From positions 1,674,001 through 1,738,000 of the forward strand of contig NZ_CP110629.1 in assembly GCF_026153455.1 (NCBI RefSeq): 64,000 nucleotides of DNA. The letters run 5' to 3'. This document shows positions 57,734 through 64,000 of the stretch, piece after piece (position 1 is the first letter of the stretch; every line of letters starts with the position of its first letter). Made by a program: the position numbers and the translations under genes. This stretch comes from Marinimicrobium sp. C6131 (GTDB taxonomy: Bacteria > Pseudomonadota > Gammaproteobacteria > Pseudomonadales > Cellvibrionaceae). The notes under the pieces are model-generated. The model worked only from the letters and a program-made list of their open reading frames with translations, was not told the origin of the DNA and ran no database searches.

Positions 57734-57962
57734 GAGTGCTGCGGGAGGGGGTTCCCAGATAGTTTCGGGAACTAGGTAGTTCTGCAAAACCTCTGAGTGG
57801 CAATGAGGAGGATGCGCGGGAAGCCAGTTGAAGACTCTCGGACGCCTACATGGATGTAGGTGTTAGAGCGACGCAGGAAGCCAAAGCCGAGGCATGGATG
57901 CCGACGAGAAGCCCCCAGGGATGGGTTCACGGCGGGTCTCCAACGGGGGTACCCCACAGCCG
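57734..57962. repeat. Palindromic intergenic element, copy 3 (extended)
   Basis: The outer words match copies 1 and 2 (GTGCTGCGGGAGG at left; GGGTCTCCAACGGGGGTACC at right). The interior is longer and carries three small dyads, each around ATGGAT or GGGATGGG: CCTACATGGATGTAGG (57845-57860), GGCATGGATGCC (57891-57902) and CCCAGGGATGGG. The remaining gap to nth is AT-rich. Confidence 0.8.
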
Positions 57963-57996
57963 CCGTCCTAGACGATCACCAAGATATTTTTAAAGA

Positions 57997-58683
57997 ATGA
58001 TGATCCAAGATATGACAAAGCCGGAAAATTTAAAGAAACCCGAACGAGTCGAGTTCATTTTGAATCGGCTCCAGGAACTGTACCCCGAGCCGCCGATACC
58101 GCTCGATCATAAAGACCCCTACACCCTGCTGGTCGCTGTGCTGCTGTCCGCCCAATGCACCGACGAGCGGGTCAATCAGGTCACCCCACACCTGTGGCAA
58201 CTCGCCGACAACCCGAAAGACATGGCCAAAGTACCCGTCGAAGACATCCAGGCCGTCATCCGCCCCTGCGGACTCTCACCCCAGAAAGCCAAAGCCATCT
58301 CGAAACTGTCGCAGATACTGATCGACGAACACAACGGCGAAGTGCCGGCGGACATGGCCGAACTGGAAAAACTGCCCGGTGTCGGCCACAAAACCGCCAG
58401 CGTCGTCATGAGCCAGGCCTTCGGCGTGCCGGCCTTTCCGGTAGACACCCACATCCACCGTCTCGCCCAACGCTGGGGGCTGACCAGCGGTAAAAATGTG
58501 GTACAAACCGAAAAAGACCTCAAACGCCTGTTTCCCAAAGACCGGTGGAACGCCCTGCACTTACAGATCATCTACTACGGACGGGAGTACTGTTCCGCGC
58601 GGCGCTGTGATGGTACCGTGTGCGACATCTGCCGAACCTGCTACCCCGCTCGCAAACACCCGAAGAGGGTACAGAAACCCTGA
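57997..58683 (+). CDS. nth: Endonuclease III
   Basis: Nth excises oxidised pyrimidines and nicks abasic sites. The 228-residue protein has LLSAQCTDERVNQVTP, the HhH motif KLPGVGHKTASVV with the catalytic Lys, the Asp in FPVDTHIHRLAQRW, and the 4Fe-4S ligands CSARRC...CDICRTC. It is somewhat longer than E. coli (211), with extra residues at both ends. Several ATGs exist in the first six codons (MMIQDM); the first is given. Confidence 0.96.
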   Translation: MMIQDMTKPENLKKPERVEFILNRLQELYPEPPIPLDHKDPYTLLVAVLLSAQCTDERVNQVTPHLWQLADNPKDMAKVPVEDIQAVIRPCGLSPQKAKAISKLSQILIDEHNGEVPADMAELEKLPGVGHKTASVVMSQAFGVPAFPVDTHIHRLAQRWGLTSGKNVVQTEKDLKRLFPKDRWNALHLQIIYYGREYCSARRCDGTVCDICRTCYPARKHPKRVQKP

Positions 58684-58723
58684 GCTGCCTGTAACTACCC
58701 CATACCATTCAAGGAGTCCCCGG

Positions 58724-59113
58724 ATGATCGCCCTGCTCAAACATCTGCACCTCACCTTCGTACTGCTGTCGTTTACCGGCTTTTTCATTCGCGGCCTCTG
58801 GATGATTCAGGAATCCGGCCTACTGAAGAAAAAGTGGGCCCGAGTACTGCCGCACATCAACGATACCCTGCTGTTGATCAGTGCCATCGCATTGGCGGTC
58901 GCCCTCGGCTATTCACCGGGTGATCACCCCTGGCTGATGACCAAAATCGTTGCCCTGTTTGTTTATATCGGGGTGGGAGTGTTGGCGTTCCGCCACCCCA
59001 GCAAACCGATCCGGATCGCCGCCTGGCTGGTTGCCTTGGGGCTGTTCCTGTATATCGTCAGCATGGCGCTGTATAAGCATCCGTTAGGCGTTCTACTGGC
59101 GTTCAATGCCTAG
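58724..59113 (+). CDS. SirB family membrane protein
   Basis: This 129-residue protein has four hydrophobic segments. The SirB pattern is MIALLKHLHLTFVLLSFTGFFIRG, WMIQESGLLKKKWARVLPHINDTLLL and the C-terminal LGLFLYIVSMALYKHPL. Its function is unknown. The ATG at 58724 is set by AAGGAG. It overlaps the UPF0104 gene by eight bases, which suggests shared expression. Confidence 0.88.
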   Translation: MIALLKHLHLTFVLLSFTGFFIRGLWMIQESGLLKKKWARVLPHINDTLLLISAIALAVALGYSPGDHPWLMTKIVALFVYIGVGVLAFRHPSKPIRIAAWLVALGLFLYIVSMALYKHPLGVLLAFNA

Positions 59114-60170
59114 AACGATGACAACCTCACTCCCGGTATCCTGGCGGCGGCTGGTTCTGTTCAGCCTGAGCTTCGTAATCCTCACCGGTATCGGACTCTA
59201 CTCAGTCTATGGACAATTTGCTGAACGGGAGCTGACCTTCGATACGCGACTGCTCCAGCCCTGGGTCCTGACGACCCTGTTCGGCCTGCTGGTCGCGTAC
59301 TACGTTACCGACGCCCTGCGCCTCGGGTTCACACTCCAGGCCCTCGGGCACCGTATACCCTTTCGAAAGTTACTCTCGCTGGTGTTCATCAACCTGTTTT
59401 TTTCCAACGTAACGCCCATGGCCACCGGCGGTGGTTTTGCCCAGATCTGGTACCTTCGCCGACACGGAGTGCCGTTCGGCCACGCCACCGCGGCCACTAC
59501 GCTGAGAACACTGCTGGCGGTGGCCTTTATCTTTACCCTCGCCCCCCTGAGTCTACTCACCCTGGACGTGTTCAACGGGGGACTGCTAAAGCGGGATATC
59601 GGAGTGGCACTCGCCGTATTCGTCTGTCTTTACCTCGGCTTCTTTACGCTGGTCCTGTTTCGCACTCGCTGGCTGATTACGCTGTTGAGCCGTCTGCTTC
59701 TGCGCCTTCACCGGTGGCACTGGCTGAATGCGCGACGCCATCGCCACTGGCAATTCCACATGCGTCGCGAGATGTTGCGCTTCGCACGCGCTTTTCGCGA
59801 GTACGGGTCCGGAAACCGCTGGGCCGTAGTCGGTTCAATCGTATTCACCGCCGGGTTCTTACTGAGTCTATTCAGTTTCCCGGCGCTGCTGTTATGGGGG
59901 CTGGGTTACTCGGTGAACTACCTGAACGTTCTGGGTCTGCTGGTGGTCACCACCTTTATCATGTACTTTTCGCCGACACCGGGCGCATCGGGAATTTCCG
60001 AAGGCGTATTCGGTCACTTCTTTCGCGCCCTGGTTGGCGGCCCCCACTTGTTGCTGGTCACCGTCGCCTGGCGTACGCTGACCATCTATCTGGGTATGGT
60101 CATCGGGCTGATTCTGTTCAAACGGGCCCTGGCCAACAGCCTGTTGAGTAACCACAGCCGGACCTCATGA
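59106..60170 (+). CDS. UPF0104/lysylphosphatidylglycerol-synthase-like membrane protein
   Basis: The 354-residue integral membrane protein has about eight helices. The family signature shows in FFSNVTPMATGGGFAQIWYL (T-P-x-x-x-G-G) and FSPTPGASGISEGVFGHFF. Such proteins are often beside glycosyltransferases and are thought to be lipid or glycolipid flippases. Its stop overlaps the start of the phosphoesterase-GT4 gene by four bases, supporting a joint role in a surface or glycolipid pathway. An ATG five codons later is an alternative start. Confidence 0.85.
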   Translation: MPRTMTTSLPVSWRRLVLFSLSFVILTGIGLYSVYGQFAERELTFDTRLLQPWVLTTLFGLLVAYYVTDALRLGFTLQALGHRIPFRKLLSLVFINLFFSNVTPMATGGGFAQIWYLRRHGVPFGHATAATTLRTLLAVAFIFTLAPLSLLTLDVFNGGLLKRDIGVALAVFVCLYLGFFTLVLFRTRWLITLLSRLLLRLHRWHWLNARRHRHWQFHMRREMLRFARAFREYGSGNRWAVVGSIVFTAGFLLSLFSFPALLLWGLGYSVNYLNVLGLLVVTTFIMYFSPTPGASGISEGVFGHFFRALVGGPHLLLVTVAWRTLTIYLGMVIGLILFKRALANSLLSNHSRTS

Positions 60171-62404
60171 CAATGAAACATCCACGCCTTCTCAAGTGGC
60201 TGTTCTACCTGAACCTGACCATTGTCGGTTTCCTGGTCGGGTACAAGCTATACCTCAACCTGGACCGATCCGAGTACAACAGTGTACATACCGAGCAGTT
60301 ACGGACGCTGCAGTCACGGCTCGGGTCCAGGGACGAGTTCCGGTTCGCCGTCGTGGGCAACATCAACAACTCCGTCGGCATCTTCGAGAAGCGCATCATC
60401 CCCACGCTGAATCAATCGGGGGTGGACTTTATGGTATCCGCCGGCAATGCGGTCAGCGGCGGTGGCGAGGACAAGTATCGGGCGTTGCACGGTACCCTGA
60501 GCCATCTGCAGATACCGTATCTGCTGACCTTCGGAGAGCAGGAGCATGAAGACTTCGGCAGCTTCCGCTTTTACGAGCACTTCGGTCCCTATTTCTATAA
60601 TTTCAAGTTGGGCCACAGTCAGTTCATTTTCCTGGACAGCACAGGTAAAACGCCGTGGCGATGGCAGATAGAGTGGCTGAAGGGGCTGCTCAATGACGCA
60701 CCACCCGGCCCCGTGTTTCTCTTCCTCGGGCACCCCGTTTATCCGGTTGAGCACGACCTGCTGTTCAAGCGGAAAGACCAGTACCTGCAGGACGCGGCGT
60801 TCAGAGATGCACTGCTTGGCCTGATTCACCAGCACGATGTTTCCGCGGTGTTCTCCGCCAACCTGCCGCTGTATTCGGAACAAACGCATCAGAACACCCG
60901 CTTCATTACCACCGGTGGCGGCGGCGGGCTGGTTTTGAACGACGACATCAGCTTTTATCACTACGTCAATGTTGCGGTATCCGGTCGCGATGTCGAAATC
61001 ACTCTGGAACGCCTCGAAGTCGGTCAACACCCGTTGCTCTCCACACTGGAAAGTCTCTGGTTCTTCATTTACTCCCTGTTCTATGTGGGTTACGTCAATT
61101 TCATCCTTCTGGTCAGCGCTTTCACGGTTATTGCCATCAAACTCTACCAGCGTATTGTGGTCGGCCGGGACTATTATCCCGATTTTGACTTGGATCCCAC
61201 CCCCTGGCAGGACACTCCCTTGCGGGTCGCGATGTTCACCAACAATTATCTGCCTTTCATTGGTGGGGTTCCGCTATCGATTGAGCGACTCCGCCGTGGC
61301 CTTCTCGCCCTGGGGAACGCGGTTCTGGTGGTGGCGCCGCGGTATCGCCGGCAGGAGCCTGAAGAGTCCGGTGTGGTTCGAGTTCACTCTCTGCTGACGC
61401 TCGGCGTTCGCGGCGAGTTCAGGCTGCCCAATATTTTCCTGAAACGGATCCGTCGAGCGGTACGTGAGTTCGGGCCCGATCTCATTCATGTCCATCACCC
61501 CATCTGGATGGGCTCCCTGGGTCTTTGGCTGGCCCGGCGCCTGGATATTCCCTCGGTCTACACATACCACACCCGACTCGAGCACTATGCCCACTTCGTA
61601 CCGCTCCCCGGTGCCCTGTTCCGCAACCTGATCTCCCACGGGCTGATCAAGCGCTTCGCCAACCGGTGCAGTGGGGTCATCGTCCCCACCAACTCCGCCG
61701 AGGATTATCTGCGCATGATCGGAGTGAAAACCCCCATTTTTGTACAACCCACCGGCATTGACTATGAGCGCTTCCAGACGGTGGAGAATGAAACACTGGA
61801 GCGGCTTCGCCGACAGTACTCGCTGGCCGGGAAACGGGTTCTGATCAGTGTGTCCCGGCTGTCCACGGAAAAAAACATTGATTTCCTGCTGGATGCCGTG
61901 GCACGTCTCAAAAACCAGACAGTGACGCCCTTTCACCTACTGATGATCGGCGACGGACATGAACGCCACCGCCTGCAACAACGAATCGAACAGGAGGCGC
62001 TTTCCGAGTACGTCACTCTGGTGGGTGCGGTTGCTCCGGAGGACATGCCCACCTACTATCGCCTGGGCGACCTGTTTGTGTTCGCCTCCAAATCGGAAAC
62101 CCAGGGCATGGTGATTCTGGAAGCCATGGCCGCCTCCCTACCCGTTGTCGCGGTGCGCTCCAGCGGCATTGATGATGTGGTCCGGGAGGACGAAAACGGC
62201 TATAAAACACCCGACAATCTGGAAGTCTGGTGCCAGCGCGTTACCTTGCTGCTTGAGGACGAGGTACACCGCCAGCGTCTTTCCGAGCGGGCACAATCGT
62301 TTGCACAGCAATACTCTACCGACGCATTTGCGCACAACGTGAGAGGAATTTACAGCTGGCTGATGGCGGCCCATCATCAGCAAAAGAACCAGTCACGGTG
62401 GTAA
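60167..62404 (+). CDS. Degenerate metallophosphoesterase fused to GT4 glycosyltransferase
   Basis: The 745-residue protein has a membrane helix at about 9-29, a calcineurin-like phosphoesterase fold at 57-280, a second membrane segment at 298-326 and a GT-B glycosyltransferase at about 352-740. The phosphoesterase metal sites look lost: GNIN (64-67) for GDxH, GNAV (93-96) for GD, GEQE (123-126) for GNHE, and SANLPLYS (230-237) for GHxH; only GHP (188-190) remains. The GT4 half keeps TNNYLPFIGGVPL, VYTYHTRLEHYAHFVP, VSRLSTEKNIDFLL and SETQGMVILEAMA, so it should be active, resembling glycolipid alpha-mannosyl/glucosyltransferases. The phosphoesterase half would lie on the other side of the membrane from the GT4. 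Confidence 0.88.
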   Translation: MTMKHPRLLKWLFYLNLTIVGFLVGYKLYLNLDRSEYNSVHTEQLRTLQSRLGSRDEFRFAVVGNINNSVGIFEKRIIPTLNQSGVDFMVSAGNAVSGGGEDKYRALHGTLSHLQIPYLLTFGEQEHEDFGSFRFYEHFGPYFYNFKLGHSQFIFLDSTGKTPWRWQIEWLKGLLNDAPPGPVFLFLGHPVYPVEHDLLFKRKDQYLQDAAFRDALLGLIHQHDVSAVFSANLPLYSEQTHQNTRFITTGGGGGLVLNDDISFYHYVNVAVSGRDVEITLERLEVGQHPLLSTLESLWFFIYSLFYVGYVNFILLVSAFTVIAIKLYQRIVVGRDYYPDFDLDPTPWQDTPLRVAMFTNNYLPFIGGVPLSIERLRRGLLALGNAVLVVAPRYRRQEPEESGVVRVHSLLTLGVRGEFRLPNIFLKRIRRAVREFGPDLIHVHHPIWMGSLGLWLARRLDIPSVYTYHTRLEHYAHFVPLPGALFRNLISHGLIKRFANRCSGVIVPTNSAEDYLRMIGVKTPIFVQPTGIDYERFQTVENETLERLRRQYSLAGKRVLISVSRLSTEKNIDFLLDAVARLKNQTVTPFHLLMIGDGHERHRLQQRIEQEALSEYVTLVGAVAPEDMPTYYRLGDLFVFASKSETQGMVILEAMAASLPVVAVRSSGIDDVVREDENGYKTPDNLEVWCQRVTLLLEDEVHRQRLSERAQSFAQQYSTDAFAHNVRGIYSWLMAAHHQQKNQSRW

Positions 62405-62489
62405 GGCGGCTCTTTTTACAGCAAAAACTTATAAGTTTCCGTTATCTAGACTGATTTCTAATAACAAGGACAGGTTAAGGTCCCTGACG

Positions 62490-62518
62490 TTGACGGTGTC
62501 GCCGAAATATCATATACA
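62490..62518 (+). promoter_or_regulatory. Strong sigma-70 promoter
   Basis: TTGACG (62490-62495), a 17-base spacer and TATACA (62513-62518) match the consensus five and four of six at ideal spacing. It lies 45 bases before the start of the secreted-protein gene and marks that gene as an independent transcription unit. Confidence 0.7.
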
Positions 62519-62562
62519 GGCATTACGCAGTACAAAATTCATAACAAACCACTGGCGCGACT

Positions 62563-63084
62563 ATGAAAAAACTATTCATTCTACTCAGTCTTATGGTGTG
62601 CCTACCCAGCCAGGCCTGCGATGAAACCTGCAAGCGCGAGGCGGCCATGGAAGAGCACGGAGTCAAATTTTCCAGCTATCTGACGGCGTCCTACTGCCAG
62701 GACACCAGCGTGGCCTTTTTGCTGCGCGCGCGTGAGAGCCTGCAGAGCTACCGGGATGAAAAGCTGACCACCGGGCACAAGGGAGGGATGCGCAATATCA
62801 GCAACTTCCTGAAGCAGCGCAAGCAATGGCTTGAGGAGTGTGATCAGTATCTGGCTCTGACCGGTCAGGGCCGGGTGTTCCGCGATGAAGCCACGACCCA
62901 GAATATCCTGACGGCCATCGACTCCACCACGGCGGAACTCGATCGGTTGGTCTCCAGCGGAGGCGGTGTTCACGCCCCTGCCAGTCAGGCAGAGATGGCG
63001 GGTGTGCGCATGGACCAGTTATTCATGGTGGTCGACAACCACCGGACCGACCTGCAACTGCGGGGTCAGTTGGTCATCCGCTAA
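62563..63084 (+). CDS. Small secreted protein, unknown
   Basis: The 173-residue protein has a signal peptide MKKLFILLSLMVCLPSQA, with Cys19 right after it (a weak lipobox is possible). The mature part is helical and charged, with Cys19, Cys23 and two further Cys (TASYCQDTS, LEECDQYL) that may form disulfides. I do not recognise a family. It has its own promoter and converges with the basic-protein gene by four bases. Confidence 0.82.
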   Translation: MKKLFILLSLMVCLPSQACDETCKREAAMEEHGVKFSSYLTASYCQDTSVAFLLRARESLQSYRDEKLTTGHKGGMRNISNFLKQRKQWLEECDQYLALTGQGRVFRDEATTQNILTAIDSTTAELDRLVSSGGGVHAPASQAEMAGVRMDQLFMVVDNHRTDLQLRGQLVIR

Positions 63085-63425
63085 TCCCTTTTCTTGAGCG
63101 ACAGCTTGGGCCGCGCGGGGCGGTCCTTGCGCTGCTCAGCAAACTGTCTGGCACTCTCTTCCGCCCGCCGGGCCCGGCTGTTAACCACGGTGGACCGTTT
63201 CGGGGATCCCGCGTCCGAACCGTTGGCGGCTGCGGCCAACGCTTCCATACCCGACCGCAGCAGGCGAGCCTGATCCGCAAAGCTCAACCCTTGTGGGTAA
63301 TTGGCCGGCGCGACGCCGGAGGGGTTGCGGAGATCGCCCTCCACTTCCAGACTGAAACCACTCGGGTGCTCGGCCCTGCCTCGGGCCAGATCCAGGGTCC
63401 ACGCTTGGTAATCCAGGGATTCCAT
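63081..63425 (-). CDS. Hypothetical 114-residue protein
   Basis: The N-terminal half is compact (MESLDYQAWTLDLARGRAEH, NYPQGLSFADQARLL). The C-terminal third is very basic (SRARRAEESARQFAEQRK, PARPKLSLKKRD) and may be disordered or bind nucleic acid. No signal peptide or membrane segment is seen, and I do not know the family. It lies 44 bases after trhO on the same strand and overlaps the convergent secreted-protein gene. Confidence 0.7.
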   Translation of the reverse strand: MESLDYQAWTLDLARGRAEHPSGFSLEVEGDLRNPSGVAPANYPQGLSFADQARLLRSGMEALAAAANGSDAGSPKRSTVVNSRARRAEESARQFAEQRKDRPARPKLSLKKRD

Positions 63426-63469
63426 GAGTCAATCTCCGTTGGGGGAAGTGGCGTCGGCGCCCTTCCAGA

Positions 63470-64000
63470 TCACGATTTGGTTTCGGCTCGACGCTGGCGC
63501 GCCGGCGGTGCGGCGCCGATATGGGCTTCATTGCGCTGACGCGCCAACTCGATCTGCTTTTGTCGCTCAGCGAATCGGGCCTTCTGGTCATCCGTCAGGC
63601 GATGGTAACAGCGCGGGCAGCTGACGCCTTTCATGTACTCTGGCGCCTGCTTATCGTCTTCCGTGATCGGGTGGCGGCAGCCGTGACACTGGTCGTAGGT
63701 TCCCGGCTCAAGGCGGTGATTGACCGCCACACGGTTATCAAACACAAAACACTCACCCCGCCAGAGGCTCTCTTCCTCGGGCACTTCCTCCAGGTATTTG
63801 AGAATACCGCCCTGCAGATGGTAGACCTCATCAAAGCCCTGTGACTTCATGTACGCCGTGGCTTTCTCACAGCGGATACCACCCGTGCAGAACATGGCCA
63901 CTTTCTTGTAACGCGATGGGTCAAGATTGTCCTGCACGTATTGGGGGAATTCGCGGAACGTCTCGGTTTCCGGGTCAACCGCCCGCTCGAAGCTCCCGAT
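63470..64000 (-). CDS. trhO: tRNA uridine(34) hydroxylase, rhodanese domain, 5'-truncated
   Basis: Only the last 176 residues are in the window; the frame runs open through 64000 (IGSFERAVDPETETFREFPQ). The rhodanese active-site Cys is in MFCTGGIRCEKATAYM. The C-terminal domain has Cys pairs CHGCRHP and CPRCYH, typical of TrhO/YceA. TrhO hydroxylates U34 of tRNA in an O2-dependent reaction. The N-terminus lies outside the window. Confidence 0.9.
   Translation of the reverse strand: MGSFERAVDPETETFREFPQYVQDNLDPSRYKKVAMFCTGGIRCEKATAYMKSQGFDEVYHLQGGILKYLEEVPEEESLWRGECFVFDNRVAVNHRLEPGTYDQCHGCRHPITEDDKQAPEYMKGVSCPRCYHRLTDDQKARFAERQKQIELARQRNEAHIGAAPPARQRRAETKS

Overview
The window is a gammaproteobacterial chromosome segment. 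The run accA-dnaE-rnhB-lpxB-lpxA-fabZ-lpxD-skp-bamA-rseP-dxr-cdsA-uppS-frr-pyrH-tsf-rpsB, facing map-glnD-dapC, is the Pseudomonas-type arrangement of this block. High GC, an M16 insulinase-like protease, a uronate-catabolism gene and a palindromic intergenic repeat family would fit a marine polysaccharide-degrading Cellvibrionales-like organism, but that placement is inference.

Region 1 (1-3548) is an AT-richer accessory island, coded on the minus strand. It holds the start of a secreted protein, a Hanks-type Ser/Thr kinase translationally coupled to a DUF3010-like protein, a HEPN-type putative ribonuclease, and an unknown 105-residue protein. Three degenerate attC-like dyads lie between these genes, so the island looks like decayed integron gene cassettes. 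No integrase is in view. This is the best candidate for an undescribed (possibly defence) system.

Region 2 (3549-14131) is ordinary metabolism and stress biology: a YhiN-type flavoprotein, tadA, a DUF1653 protein, a CaiB/BaiF CoA-transferase, a quinone oxidoreductase, pdxH, mobA, a SulP-UspA-VanZ run, a CHASE-only sensor and an esterase lipoprotein. Region 3 (14200-31500) carries aceEF, the M16 protease, an AI-2E permease, a TusA-like protein, a BepA-like protease, a PAS-GGDEF-EAL protein, slyX, a serine hydrolase, a cytochrome c and yciH.

Region 4 (31524-51099) is the large minus-strand translation, lipid A and outer-membrane assembly block. Its genes are close-packed with short gaps or overlaps, and a hairpin between bamA and skp may attenuate transcription. 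Region 5 (51432-57689, plus strand) has uxuA inserted between rpsB and map, then map, glnD and dapC. Region 6 (57997-62404) has nth, a SirB-like protein, a UPF0104 membrane protein and a fusion of a degenerate metallophosphoesterase with a GT4 glycosyltransferase. The last three are tightly packed and look like a glycolipid or envelope module. The window ends with a small secreted protein behind a strong promoter, a basic protein, and a 5'-truncated trhO.

Three copies of a roughly 120-230 bp palindromic intergenic element occur near 30.7, 56.3 and 57.8 kb. I found no tRNA, rRNA, CRISPR array or intact insertion sequence.
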